Below, one piece after another: positions 42,912 to 51,978 of a stretch of 64,000 nt of DNA (position 1 is the first letter of the stretch; each line of letters begins with the position of its first letter). The stretch comes from Pseudoalteromonas prydzensis. Lineage in GTDB: Bacteria; Pseudomonadota; Gammaproteobacteria; Enterobacterales; Alteromonadaceae. A model generated the notes under the pieces. It had not been told where the DNA came from, searched no databases, and saw nothing but the letters and a program-made list of their open reading frames with translations. A program made the translations under genes and the position numbers. The DNA lies in the NCBI RefSeq assembly GCF_001661495.1, contig NZ_BDDT01000015.1:40672-104671 (forward strand), in the 5' to 3' direction.

Positions 42912-43388
42912 ATGTTTAGATTTTTATTTTTGTTATTTATTCTCGTGCCGATTATTGAAATCGCTTTATTAATTCAAGTAGCTGAGGTGATTGGCGGCTT
43001 TGCCACCATTACCTTAGTGATCATCACCGCAATAGTCGGTGCAAAATTAGTGAGAACGCAAGGCATGGGCGCACTGCAAAATGTGCAAAGCCAAATGGCA
43101 CAAGGGCAAATGCCTGCCAAAGAATTGTTTACTGGTTTATGTGTGATTATCGCTGGCATATTATTGCTGACACCGGGCATTATGACCGATGTATTCGGCT
43201 TTTTATTATTAACCCCGGCTATTCGCAATAAACTAGCTGCAGGCCTTGCTAGTCAAGCAACAGTGCGCATGAGCGCAGGCATGCAACAAGGGCCAACATC
43301 ATTTAATCAGCACACTCATGCAGAGCCAGAACCACGCAAAATGAGCGAGCCAACCACCATTGATGGCGAGTACGAGCGAAAAGATTAA
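42912..43388 (+). CDS. fxsA: FxsA-family membrane protein
   Basis: 158 aa from the ATG at 42912. The first membrane segment (FLFLLFILVPIIEIALLIQV) is followed by GGFATITLVIITAIVGAKLVR, the G-rich turn, then LTPGIMTDVFGFLLLTPAIR with another segment. The C-terminus is polar (QHTHAEPEPRKMSEP). FxsA in E. coli suppresses exclusion of phage T7 by the F plasmid; its normal role is unknown. It lies upstream of groES, as often in this group. Confidence 0.93.
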   Translation: MFRFLFLLFILVPIIEIALLIQVAEVIGGFATITLVIITAIVGAKLVRTQGMGALQNVQSQMAQGQMPAKELFTGLCVIIAGILLLTPGIMTDVFGFLLLTPAIRNKLAAGLASQATVRMSAGMQQGPTSFNQHTHAEPEPRKMSEPTTIDGEYERKD

Positions 43389-43405
43389 AAATTTTAATTT
43401 TTCCA

Positions 43406-43433
43406 CTTGGGTTTTGACGCAATACCCCCATTA
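43406..43433 (+). promoter_or_regulatory. Sigma-32 heat-shock promoter of groES-groEL
   Basis: CTTGGG (43406-43411), 14-bp spacer, CCCCATTA (43426-43433). This matches the RpoH consensus CTTGAA-N13/14-CCCCATNT apart from the last -35 positions. The leader would be about 100 nt. No CIRCE repeat was seen. Confidence 0.8.
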
Positions 43434-43540
43434 CTGAGTACAACTAAATCAATTGCTTTAAATCATTAGGTTTAAAGCAAACTGGTACATATAAAGCTTT
43501 TTTCTGTCCTGTTCAGAAACTGTTAGGAGAACTAAACAAA

Positions 43541-43828
43541 ATGAACATTCGTCCTTTACATGATCGCGTGATCGTTGAGCGCCTAGAAGAAGAAACCAAA
43601 TCTGCTGGCGGTATTGTATTAACTGGTTCTGCGGCTGAGAAATCAACTCGCGGTAAAGTTGTCGCTGTTGGTAATGGCCGTACTCTAGATAACGGTGATG
43701 TGAGAGCATTAGAAGTTAAAGTCGGTGACACTGTGTTATTCGGCTCATATGTTGAAAAAGCTGAAAAGATCGAAGGTCAAGAGTACCTGATCATGCGTGA
43801 AGACAATATTTTAGGCATTGTAGGCTAA
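43541..43828 (+). CDS. groES: Co-chaperonin GroES
   Basis: 95 aa. MNIRPLHDRVIVERLEEETK, GGIVLTGSAAEKSTRGKVVA (mobile loop) and LIMREDNILGIVG are intact. The heptameric cap of GroEL. AGGAG is eight bases upstream of the ATG. groEL follows after 46 bp in the same operon, under the sigma-32 promoter. Confidence 0.99.
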   Translation: MNIRPLHDRVIVERLEEETKSAGGIVLTGSAAEKSTRGKVVAVGNGRTLDNGDVRALEVKVGDTVLFGSYVEKAEKIEGQEYLIMREDNILGIVG

Positions 43829-43874
43829 AGCTACTTTTCGTTTAACACATTCAAGAATTTAAAGGAAACTAATC

Positions 43875-45521
43875 ATGGCAGCAAAAGAAGTACTTTTTGC
43901 AGGTGACGCACGCGCTAAAATGCTAGCTGGCGTAAACATCTTAGCAAACGCAGTTCGCGTAACTTTAGGTCCTAAAGGCCGTAACGTAATTCTAGACAAA
44001 TCATTTGGCTCTCCAGTGATCACTAAAGATGGTGTATCAGTGGCAAAAGAGATCGAACTTGAAGACAAGTTTGAAAACATGGGCGCACAAATGGTTAAAG
44101 AAGTTGCATCTAAAGCAAATGATGCAGCTGGTGACGGTACAACTACTGCAACCGTATTAGCACAGTCAATTGTAAATGAAGGCTTAAAAGCAGTTGCTGC
44201 GGGTATGAACCCAATGGACCTTAAGCGCGGTATTGATAAAGCAATCATCGCAGCCGTTGCTGAGCTAAAAGAGCTTTCAGTACCTTGTGCTGATGCAAAA
44301 GCAATCGCTCAAGTAGGTACTATTTCAGCTAACTCTGATAAAGAGATTGGTGACATCATTGCAGAAGCAATGGAAAAAGTAGGCCGTAACTCTGGTGTGA
44401 TCACAGTTGAAGAAGGTCAATCACTTGAGAACGAACTAGATGTTGTAGAAGGCATGCAGTTTGACCGTGGTTACCTATCTCCGTATTTCATCAACAACGC
44501 AGAAAAAGGCGCCGTTGAATTAGATAACCCATTCATTCTACTTGTAGACAAAAAAGTATCTAACATCCGTGAGTTACTACCTACATTAGAAGCCGTTGCT
44601 AAAGCAAGCAAGCCACTACTTATCATTGCTGAAGACCTTGAAGGTGAAGCGCTAGCTACATTAGTAGTAAATAACATGCGTGGTATCGTTAAAGTATCTG
44701 CTGTTAAAGCACCTGGTTTTGGCGACCGCCGTAAAGCAATGCTACAAGATATCGCAGTATTAACTGGCGGTACTGTTATCTCTGAAGAAATCGGCCTAGA
44801 GCTTGAAAAAGCAACGGTTGAAGACTTAGGTACTGCAAAGCGCGTAGTTATCACTAAAGATGATACTACTATCATTGATGGTGCTGGCGAAGAAGCGGGT
44901 ATCAGCGGTCGTGTTGCACAAATCAAAGCACAAATTGAAGAAGCAACATCAGACTACGATAAAGAGAAACTACAAGAGCGTATGGCTAAACTTGCCGGCG
45001 GTGTTGCAGTAATCAAAGTAGGTGCTGCGACTGAAATCGAAATGAAAGAGAAAAAAGACCGCGTTGAAGATGCACTTCATGCAACTCGCGCTGCGGTTGA
45101 AGAAGGCGTAGTACCGGGTGGTGGTGTTGCACTTGTACGTGCAGCAAGCAAACTAGTTGACTTAGTTGGCGACAACGAAGATCAAAGCCACGGTATCAAA
45201 GTAGCACTACGTGCTATGGAAGCACCACTTCGTCAAATCGTTACTAACGCAGGTGACGAAGCGTCTGTTGTTATTAACGCAGTTAAAGGCGGCACAGGTA
45301 ACTTTGGTTACAACGCAGCAACTGGCGAATACAACGACATGATTGAAATGGGTATTCTAGACCCAACTAAAGTAACGCGCTCTGCACTACAATTTGCAGG
45401 CTCGATTGCTGGCCTTATGATCACCACAGAAGCAATGGTAGCTGAAATCCCAAAGGATGAAGCTGGCGGCGCTGATATGGGCGGCATGGGCGGTATGGGT
45501 GGAATGGGCGGGATGATGTAA
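43875..45521 (+). CDS. groEL: Chaperonin GroEL
   Basis: 548 aa, full length. VRVTLGPKGRNVILDKSFG, DAAGDGTTTATVLAQ (ATP-binding) and VEEGVVPGGGVALVRA are all present. The flexible C-terminal GGM repeats (MGGMGGMGGMGGMM) are normal. It folds newly made proteins inside a 14-mer with GroES. AAAGGA is six bases before the ATG. A strong terminator follows. Confidence 0.99.
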   Translation: MAAKEVLFAGDARAKMLAGVNILANAVRVTLGPKGRNVILDKSFGSPVITKDGVSVAKEIELEDKFENMGAQMVKEVASKANDAAGDGTTTATVLAQSIVNEGLKAVAAGMNPMDLKRGIDKAIIAAVAELKELSVPCADAKAIAQVGTISANSDKEIGDIIAEAMEKVGRNSGVITVEEGQSLENELDVVEGMQFDRGYLSPYFINNAEKGAVELDNPFILLVDKKVSNIRELLPTLEAVAKASKPLLIIAEDLEGEALATLVVNNMRGIVKVSAVKAPGFGDRRKAMLQDIAVLTGGTVISEEIGLELEKATVEDLGTAKRVVITKDDTTIIDGAGEEAGISGRVAQIKAQIEEATSDYDKEKLQERMAKLAGGVAVIKVGAATEIEMKEKKDRVEDALHATRAAVEEGVVPGGGVALVRAASKLVDLVGDNEDQSHGIKVALRAMEAPLRQIVTNAGDEASVVINAVKGGTGNFGYNAATGEYNDMIEMGILDPTKVTRSALQFAGSIAGLMITTEAMVAEIPKDEAGGADMGGMGGMGGMGGMM

Positions 45522-45548
45522 TTCATCTCCTAACCATCTAGCTCAATT

Positions 45549-45574
45549 AAAAACCCAGCTTCGGCTGGGTTTTT
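45549..45574 (+). terminator. Terminator of the groES-groEL operon
   Basis: ACCCAGC (45553-45559), TTCG tetraloop, GCTGGGT (45564-45570) and TTTT, preceded by an A-run. Confidence 0.95.
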
Positions 45575-45709
45575 AGCATTATGGGCAAAGATAAAATAGC
45601 GGATATTACTTGCAAGTAAAATGACTCCAGCGTATTGCAGTGTCTGAACTGCGTAGCAAACCATACTCAGAGTTAGTTTTATTTATACAACATTGTTAAG
45701 GATAGTAAG

Positions 45710-46123
45710 ATGAATAAAAAGCCTGAACTAATCATCTCATCGCTCGATGCTGATAGATTGTATGATTTAATGGAATCGTTGCCAGCTGGCAGTTTCGCTG
45801 GCGAAAAAGAACTTGAAGCTGAACTCGGTCGCGCAACCATAGTCGAGCCAAAAGATATGCCTTCGACAGTGGTTACTATGAACTCAACGGTAAACTTTAT
45901 TGTTGAATCGACCCAAGAAGAATTCACTAAGACCTTAGTGTATCCAAAAAATGCTGATGCAAGTGCTGATAAAATATCAATTTTAGCCCCAGTAGGTAGC
46001 GCCCTACTTGGTTTGTCACAAGGCGACGAAATTGAATGGCCAAAACCAGGTGGCGGCCTCATCAAAGTGAAAATAAAAGCAGTCACTTATCAGCCTGAAC
46101 GAGCTGGTGAACTGCACCGCTAA
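45710..46123 (+). CDS. rnk: Regulator of nucleoside diphosphate kinase (Rnk), GreA/GreB-like fold
   Basis: 137 aa. The N-terminal short coiled region (IISSLDADRLYDLMESL) and the C-terminal GreA/B-like FKBP domain (VTMNSTVNFIVESTQEEFT, SILAPVGSALLGLSQGDEI, WPKPGGGLIKVKI) match Rnk. It binds RNA polymerase near the secondary channel and competes with GreB and DksA. It is alone in its unit; an inverted repeat follows. Confidence 0.92.
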   Translation: MNKKPELIISSLDADRLYDLMESLPAGSFAGEKELEAELGRATIVEPKDMPSTVVTMNSTVNFIVESTQEEFTKTLVYPKNADASADKISILAPVGSALLGLSQGDEIEWPKPGGGLIKVKIKAVTYQPERAGELHR

Positions 46124-46130
46124 TAGTTAA

Positions 46131-46161
46131 GTTAGAGTTCGCATCTTCAGCAAACTCTAAC
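46131..46161. other. Inverted repeat between rnk and the chemoreceptor gene
   Basis: GTTAGAGTT (46131-46139) and AACTCTAAC (46153-46161), 13-nt loop. It sits between convergent genes. There is no T-run, so a terminator role is likely but not certain. Confidence 0.5.
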
Positions 46162-46179
46162 GTGGACTATAAATCAAAC

Positions 46180-48147
46180 TTATTGCTGACTGATTTGGTA
46201 TAAACGCTGTGCTTGGCTATTTGAATCTTTGCTGACGCTGCGGAACTCTTCAGCATCACTGGCATTTTGCACAGAGATCTCACGAATTCGCTCTGCCAAG
46301 TTTTTCACGTTTTCGGTTACCTGTGATTGCTCTTCAGTCGCTACGGCAATACTTGATGAGCGCTCTTTAATATCATTAAACGCGGTAACAATACTTTCAT
46401 ATTGTGCACGTGTTGTTGCTGAGCGCTCATTCACTACTTCAGAATATTCACGGCATTGCCCAATAACGTTAACCCCTCTGCTCGCAGCTTCCTGTAATTG
46501 GCTGATCATGGTTTCGATCTCACCAGCCGATTGCTGAGTACGATGTGCCAAGGTTCTCACTTCATCTGCAACCACCGCGAAACCACGCCCTGATTCACCT
46601 GCTCGAGCGGCTTCAATGGCAGCATTAAGCGCCAGTAGATTGGTTTGTTCAGAAATATTCATGATCACATCAAGCACCGAGCCCACTTGTTTTGAGTCTT
46701 GTGCAATCCGTGAAATGGCATCTGATGATTCCGTTAATTTATCAAATAATAACTGGATTGATTCGGCATTCTTCTCAATAACATCAAAACCAGAATTCAC
46801 TAAATCAGCTGATTGCGTGGTTATATCTGCAACGCTCAAAACATCTTGTGAGGCTGATGAGGCTGCTATCGACATTTCGTTAATTGCCTCAGCCAACATA
46901 TTGTTTTCTTCCATTAACTCTTGTGTACGAATTTGGCTGTTATTACTTAAGTTATCCATCGCTTCAGCATTATTCTTAACCGCAGCGGCTTCTGTTTGGA
47001 TCTGTTCTAATATCTTAATCAGGTGATCGCCATAGTCATTAATTGCGACGCATAAGTGGCTCATTTCATCACTACCGCGCACGGCTAATTTTGAATTGGT
47101 GCGACCTTGCACTAACATTCTAACTTGCTCTGTAGTGGTGTTAATTTGCTGCACCAGACGATTACCAAAAATCAGTAATACTGATACAAAAATGAGAATA
47201 AGGGCGATAAATGAACTGTATAAATAATAAGTGAGGGTGTTCACGGTTTTCTTGGCAATTGCGGCGGGAATAATAACCCCTGAGCGCCAATTTTGCTCGG
47301 CCAATGAGTAGGTTACTAAAATAGATTCGTCATTATTAACCACACCACTAGCAAATTCAGCAACAGTTGTATTGCCGTTTTGCAAAGCGCTGACCAACGG
47401 CTTTAAGCTACTGTCTTTACTGGCAACCTGAGTAAGGCTCATCATTGCTAAGTTAGTATCGCGTATCAATGGGATCGATACCAATTGCTCGGCGCTATCT
47501 AAAATAAAGTTATAGGTGCCCGTGGCATTGTTCTCTGCAAGCAATGAGCTTTCGATAGATGCCAGTTCAACGTCTAAGGTGGCAACCCCCCAAAATTGGT
47601 TATCGCGAATTATTTTTACCGAACAAGTAACCATTGGCACATTAGATACAGTGTCTACATAAGCTTCAGACCATACGCACTCACCGCGATTAGCATTAAT
47701 AGCATTTTTATACCAGCTTTCTTGCTGATACGCGCTGCTGTCAGGCTGATTGTAATCATCTAAAAGTTGATATTGGCCACTGCCTGTTTTTGCCCAAAAA
47801 AGAGACGCTTTTTCTGCTGAAGGCAGCATTTTATTCGGTTCCGGCCAAATACCACCACCGGCAATACCTTTGCCACTTGCAATCAAAGGAGCAATATTTT
47901 CAATAAAGTCCGCTTGCTGCAATGGCAAAGTTTCTGCTACCACGGCTAAGCTTTGCGTTAAGGTGGCACTTTTAGCTAAATCTTTTGCTAATGATTCGCC
48001 GATCACCTTTGCTTGTAATTTTGCGCTGGATATAGCGTCATTTTTAATGATTGGCGTAACAACTAGCTGCATTATTCCTGACAGAATAATTAAAGCAAAC
48101 AACAGCAGCAAAAAACTCCCTAGGTACATTTTTTTTTGTATCAACAT
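46180..48147 (-). CDS. Methyl-accepting chemotaxis protein with dCache sensor
   Basis: 655 aa. A membrane segment at 9-31 and a second at about 308-331 bracket a periplasmic dCache domain (GGGIWPEPNKMLPSAEK, ESWYKNAINANRGECVWSEAYVDTV). A HAMP segment follows to about 380, then the signalling domain with the hairpin tip ISEQTNLLALNAAIEAARAG (core 509-528) and GRGFAVVADEVRTLAHRTQQ. It would sense a small extracellular ligand and feed the CheA pathway. Ligand unknown. No C-terminal CheR-tethering pentapeptide is seen. Confidence 0.93.
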   Translation of the reverse strand: MLIQKKMYLGSFLLLLFALIILSGIMQLVVTPIIKNDAISSAKLQAKVIGESLAKDLAKSATLTQSLAVVAETLPLQQADFIENIAPLIASGKGIAGGGIWPEPNKMLPSAEKASLFWAKTGSGQYQLLDDYNQPDSSAYQQESWYKNAINANRGECVWSEAYVDTVSNVPMVTCSVKIIRDNQFWGVATLDVELASIESSLLAENNATGTYNFILDSAEQLVSIPLIRDTNLAMMSLTQVASKDSSLKPLVSALQNGNTTVAEFASGVVNNDESILVTYSLAEQNWRSGVIIPAAIAKKTVNTLTYYLYSSFIALILIFVSVLLIFGNRLVQQINTTTEQVRMLVQGRTNSKLAVRGSDEMSHLCVAINDYGDHLIKILEQIQTEAAAVKNNAEAMDNLSNNSQIRTQELMEENNMLAEAINEMSIAASSASQDVLSVADITTQSADLVNSGFDVIEKNAESIQLLFDKLTESSDAISRIAQDSKQVGSVLDVIMNISEQTNLLALNAAIEAARAGESGRGFAVVADEVRTLAHRTQQSAGEIETMISQLQEAASRGVNVIGQCREYSEVVNERSATTRAQYESIVTAFNDIKERSSSIAVATEEQSQVTENVKNLAERIREISVQNASDAEEFRSVSKDSNSQAQRLYQISQQ

Positions 48148-48259
48148 CTTCTTTTTACCTCAGTAGTAAATAATAGCCGCGCAAATTAGAGTATAGGGAC
48201 TGTCGTGTATTTAGCAAAACCAGTTCATCTACATAGTGACCAAAAAGTATATTTAACCG

Positions 48260-49747
48260 CTATTTACCATTAATTAGCTGCCTGATAATCGCAAATAAAT
48301 CACTTGGCAACATACCTTTTTCACCATCGCGCTGTGCAGCGATGTCACCGGCTTTGGCATGTAGCGTTACGCCATAACAAGCAGCGTGTTCTGTAGTTAG
48401 CCCTTGCGCGATAAGCGCAGCAATGATGCCAGTAAGTACATCACCGCTGCCGCCGACAGCGAGTGCTGGGTTACCATCAGTACAAACCCAAGTATTAGTG
48501 CTATTAGTAATAATACTGCCCGCCCCTTTAAGCACACAGCACGCGCCATAGTGATTGCTAAGTTGCGTTGCACTGTAATAACGATTTGCCTCAATATCGC
48601 TTATAGAGCAATTAAGTAACCGTGCAGCCTCACCTGGATGAGGTGTGATCATCGTATTTCTCAGTGGCGTTATTGACGAGCTCTGAGCAATAAGATTTAG
48701 CGCATCGGCATCTATCACTAGCGGTTTGTTATGCGCTAAGCAATATTGCATGACTGTTTCGAAGGTGGTGGTTGACCATTCATCTTGACCAAGCCCTGGA
48801 CCAATCGCTACACAGCTAGCCCACTCGAGTGCTGAGGTTAAATCAGTCGCGGTGACCATTAACTCAGGGCAGCTAATACTCACTGCAAGGACTGACTCAG
48901 GATGAGTGTATACTTTTACCATACCAGCACCACTGCGCAGCGCGGCCTCGCTAGTTAAGCGTATTGCCCCCGCCGTGCCTTTATTACCACCAACGCACAG
49001 TAATTTACCATGGCTACTCTTATGGCTATTATTACTTCTTTTCGCTAAGCCTTGAGATGTTTGATAACTTATCAGCTTTGCAGTTGGCGTTGCCAATTGT
49101 GTAAATACATCTGAAATAGATAAATCATCAAGCTCTCCAATACCTGCGCAGGCACGTCCAGCGCCCGTAACAAGCCCTTGCTTAATACCAACAAAAGTGA
49201 CTGTAACATCAGCCTCAATTGCCACGCCCTGCACGGCTCCGGTATCGGCGTTAATACCCGACGGCAAATCAATTGCCACAATTGGCGCAGCGCTGTTATT
49301 AGCAGCTTCAATCAACTCAACAAAAGGAGCACGTACATCACTGTTTATTCCTGTGCCTAACAAGCCATCAATAATGATATCCGCGTTATCTATAATTTGC
49401 TGATGAAATGCCGTTATGTCACCACCAGCTGCTAACCATGCTTTTTGCGCTGTAAGCGCATCGCCCGTTAATGGTTTATCTGGTGCAGCCGCAATGACTG
49501 TTACTTGCTTTGCGGCCTGTTTAGCGAGGCTTGCAACGATATAACCATCACCTGCATTATTGCCCACACCAACCAGAACAACATAATTTTGAGCTTGCGG
49601 AAAATACTTAATAGCCTGTGCAAACACCGCCTGCCCCGCATGTTCCATCAAGGTATACATAGCTACACCAGATTGCGCTGCGGCGGTGGATTCGTGAGTT
49701 CGTACTTGCTCGGCACTAAACACATGTTGAGATAAGTTAACTAGCAT
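48260..49747 (-). CDS. nnr: Bifunctional NAD(P)H-hydrate epimerase / ADP-dependent dehydratase
   Basis: 495 aa. The N-terminal epimerase domain (HESTAAAQSGVAMYTLMEHAG, VLVGVGNNAGDGYIVASLA, IIDGLLGTGINSDVR) to about 215 is followed by the dehydratase kinase-like domain (LLCVGGNKGTAGAIRLTSEA, IGPGLGQDEW, LVIDADALNLIA, GSGDVLTGIIAAL). It repairs damaged NAD(P)H hydrates. In E. coli the gene is next to tsaE; here it is 10 kb away, beyond the chemoreceptor gene. Confidence 0.95.
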   Translation of the reverse strand: MLVNLSQHVFSAEQVRTHESTAAAQSGVAMYTLMEHAGQAVFAQAIKYFPQAQNYVVLVGVGNNAGDGYIVASLAKQAAKQVTVIAAAPDKPLTGDALTAQKAWLAAGGDITAFHQQIIDNADIIIDGLLGTGINSDVRAPFVELIEAANNSAAPIVAIDLPSGINADTGAVQGVAIEADVTVTFVGIKQGLVTGAGRACAGIGELDDLSISDVFTQLATPTAKLISYQTSQGLAKRSNNSHKSSHGKLLCVGGNKGTAGAIRLTSEAALRSGAGMVKVYTHPESVLAVSISCPELMVTATDLTSALEWASCVAIGPGLGQDEWSTTTFETVMQYCLAHNKPLVIDADALNLIAQSSSITPLRNTMITPHPGEAARLLNCSISDIEANRYYSATQLSNHYGACCVLKGAGSIITNSTNTWVCTDGNPALAVGGSGDVLTGIIAALIAQGLTTEHAACYGVTLHAKAGDIAAQRDGEKGMLPSDLFAIIRQLINGK

Positions 49748-50047
49748 GTTGATCCTTTAGGTGGGCTTTTAACCAGCATATAAGTGGTAAGAATAGCAGT
49801 CAAATGATTACCAAAACCCAAGCTTTTTGCATAGTTCTTGTGATGCACGACCTAATACAGCCTTTAGTCCTCTGATGAATTGTATTGTTCTGGTAAAAAC
49901 TATAGACACAGTTTTGAAGATTTATACGGTAATAAATGGGACTTGTTGCAATTGAATTAAAGAAGTTTAGTTGCCGCGATAAATCACGACCTACTTAAGC
50001 TAGTGCCACTTTACCCTCGCTAACTTTAACCTAGCTAACTTACAAAA
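49748..50047. other. Intergenic region upstream of nnr, no gene seen
   Basis: Together with the speD terminator this makes a 353-bp gap. It should hold the nnr promoter, since nnr starts at 49747 on the minus strand. No convincing ORF, RNA gene or repeat was found; one 20-codon ORF (about 49937) has no support. Confidence 0.5.
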
Positions 50048-50079
50048 AAACGGCGCGTAATTTACATTACGCGCCGTTT
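50048..50079 (-). terminator. Terminator after speD
   Basis: AAACGGCGCGTAAT (50048-50061), loop TTAC, ATTACGCGCCGTTT (50066-50079). A 14-bp perfect stem; the minus-strand product ends in seven Ts. Confidence 0.94.
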
Positions 50080-50100
50080 GTAAGGACTAATTAAATTAGC

Positions 50101-50913
50101 TTATTCTGTTTCTGGTAAGTTACGACCGTAGAAGATTTCTTGCATCTCGCGGGTTAACTTAGAACGAATTTCTTCTTCTTCCTGTTCAGATAAGTCGCTA
50201 GTAGTGACACCAAATAAATAGGTATTTAAATCGGTCTCTTTTAGCATCATCTTAGTGTGGAACAAGTTTTCTTGATACACGTTCACGTCCATCATTTGGT
50301 ACGCTTCTTTGGTATCTTCAGTCATGTAGTTTTGAATTGAATTGATCGCGTGATCAATATAGTGCTTAACGCCATCTACATCACGGGTAAAACCACGTAC
50401 GCGGTAGTCAATTGTTACAACATCAGACTCTAAGCTGTGAATTAGGAAGTTCAACGCTTTAAGAGGCGAGATAATGCCACAAGTAGAAACTTCGATATCG
50501 GCACGGAAAGTACAAATACCGTCATCAGGATGCGCTTCAGGGTACGTATGAACACAGATATGACTCTTATCTAAATGAGCAACCACCGTTTCAGGCAATG
50601 GACCTGGCGCTTCATCTACGTCATAAGTTTGCTGTTGCTCAATTGGCTCTTCTGAAATCAGAATTGTTACACTAGCACCTTGTGGATCGTAATCTTGACG
50701 CGAAACATTTAAGATATTCGCACCGATAATATCCACTACTTCACCTAAAATATCGGTTAGTCGATCAGCACTGTACTGTTCGTCGATATATTCAATATAT
50801 TCTTTACGTTGTTGCTCTGTCTTTGCATAGCAAATATCGTAAATACTAAAGCTTAAACTCTTGGTTAAGTTATTAAAGCCATGAAGTTTAATTTTATCGA
50901 AGGGTTTGTTCAT
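50101..50913 (-). CDS. speD: S-adenosylmethionine decarboxylase proenzyme (E. coli type)
   Basis: 270 aa from ATG at 50913 (GGTTGG seven bases upstream); a TTG seven codons earlier is less likely. KIKLHGFNNLTKSLSFSIYD opens the protein. The self-cleaving serine lies in VVAHLDKSHICVHTYPE, where Lys-Ser cleavage leaves a pyruvoyl group. GICTFRADIEVSTCG is also conserved. Decarboxylated SAM supplies the aminopropyl group for spermidine. speE is not next to it. Confidence 0.96.
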   Translation of the reverse strand: MNKPFDKIKLHGFNNLTKSLSFSIYDICYAKTEQQRKEYIEYIDEQYSADRLTDILGEVVDIIGANILNVSRQDYDPQGASVTILISEEPIEQQQTYDVDEAPGPLPETVVAHLDKSHICVHTYPEAHPDDGICTFRADIEVSTCGIISPLKALNFLIHSLESDVVTIDYRVRGFTRDVDGVKHYIDHAINSIQNYMTEDTKEAYQMMDVNVYQENLFHTKMMLKETDLNTYLFGVTTSDLSEQEEEEIRSKLTREMQEIFYGRNLPETE

Positions 50914-51001
50914 GATAAACCAACCTATAAACAAGTGAAATCTGCCAGAGCAGAATGAAAAGTTCGCGGATTTTATACGAATTTCACCGCAGGAAAAAGC
51001 G

Positions 51002-51415
51002 TTATTTTCCCTGTTCTTGGATAACTTCGTGCGTGTGGGTAATTTCTACTGTTTTATCAAGCATTAATGCCACTGAACAATACTTCTCTGCCGACAGCTG
51101 CACAGCACGCGCAAGGTGCTTTTCAGAGACGTTATCGCCAGTCACGACAAAGTGTAAGTTAATCTTAGTAAATACTCGTGGGGCAGATTCAGCGCGCTCA
51201 GCGCTTAGTTGTACTTGTACATCAGAGAAGTTTTGTTTGGCTTTTTTTAAAATACTCACCACATCAACCGATGAGCAACAACCCACTGACATTAACACCA
51301 TTTCCATTGGGCTTGGTGCGGCGCTATCGCTACCAGCATCAAACACAACATTATGACCAGAATTAGAACGACCTAGGAAGGTATCGCCTTCAACCCATTT
51401 TACATTCGCTTGCAT
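51002..51415 (-). CDS. OsmC-family protein (YhfA-like)
   Basis: 137 aa. VKWVEGDTFLGRSNSGHNVV, then PSPMEMVLMSVGCCSSVDVV, where the first cysteine of GCC is the expected redox centre, and LHFVVTGDNVSEKHLARAV. It belongs to the YhfA branch of the OsmC/Ohr superfamily. Ohr members reduce organic peroxides with a Cys pair; YhfA substrates are unknown. E. coli yhfA is beside crp; here crp is absent and speD follows. Confidence 0.88.
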   Translation of the reverse strand: MQANVKWVEGDTFLGRSNSGHNVVFDAGSDSAAPSPMEMVLMSVGCCSSVDVVSILKKAKQNFSDVQVQLSAERAESAPRVFTKINLHFVVTGDNVSEKHLARAVQLSAEKYCSVALMLDKTVEITHTHEVIQEQGK

Positions 51416-51489
51416 TTTATGACTCTCAAAGTAGTTATTTACTTGATTGTAAGGAAGTCACACACAGTTGCAAATTAAAAACGATGTAT

Positions 51490-51837
51490 TCAAGCACTTT
51501 CAACAACGGCGCTATCAAAGAGGTTTTTTACCAGTGCGGCAAACTCATCAATAAAGGCATGCTGCTCTATGGTGACTTGATTACTGGTGACACTGCTGAG
51601 CACTTCTTGTAAATCGTATACGATACCATCAACTTCTCGCACGATTTGGCTACGTTGTTCGGTGGTAAGCTCAGTATGCTGCTGACATATCAGCATGACA
51701 TTTTCAGCAATATCATCTTCGATCAGCTCCATAATAGTAGGAGCGCCTGGTTTTATTTCGCCGGACTTCTCAAATAATGCTAAATTTTGAGTAAGGTACA
51801 TGATCAAATCATCATATCCCTGCCTATCTAAAACCAT
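51490..51837 (-). CDS. DUF3802-family hypothetical protein
   Basis: 115 aa, soluble, mostly helical and acidic. GYDDLIMYLTQNLALFE, PTIMELIEDDIAENVMLIC, REVDGIVYDLQEVL and FIDEFAALVKNLFD fit the small DUF3802 family of marine gammaproteobacteria. No catalytic motif is visible and its role is unknown. It lies between the OsmC-like gene and the arginine-succinyltransferase genes. Confidence 0.8.
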   Translation of the reverse strand: MVLDRQGYDDLIMYLTQNLALFEKSGEIKPGAPTIMELIEDDIAENVMLICQQHTELTTEQRSQIVREVDGIVYDLQEVLSSVTSNQVTIEQHAFIDEFAALVKNLFDSAVVESA

Positions 51838-51921
51838 ATTTCTTCACACCTAATTAAACACGACTCTACTGATTTAAGCAGAAAGCGCTTTTAATTGCTA
51901 CCTTTGAGCCTTAACCAATAC

Positions 51922-51948
51922 AAAAAAAGCAGCCAAGGCTGCTTTTTT
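51922..51948. terminator. Terminator after astD
   Basis: A-run with AGCAGC (51928-51933), loop CAAG, GCTGCT (51938-51943) and a T-run. The symmetric hairpin lies 30 bp past the astD stop and ends the astC-astA-astD unit on the minus strand. Confidence 0.9.
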
Positions 51949-51978
51949 AGTGGTTTATTACTAGTTTAGAAAAATCGA

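Noticed and set aside
43859..44926. Long open frames antisense to groEL
   Set aside because: They are codon-bias shadows of a highly expressed gene, with no start signals or known motifs.
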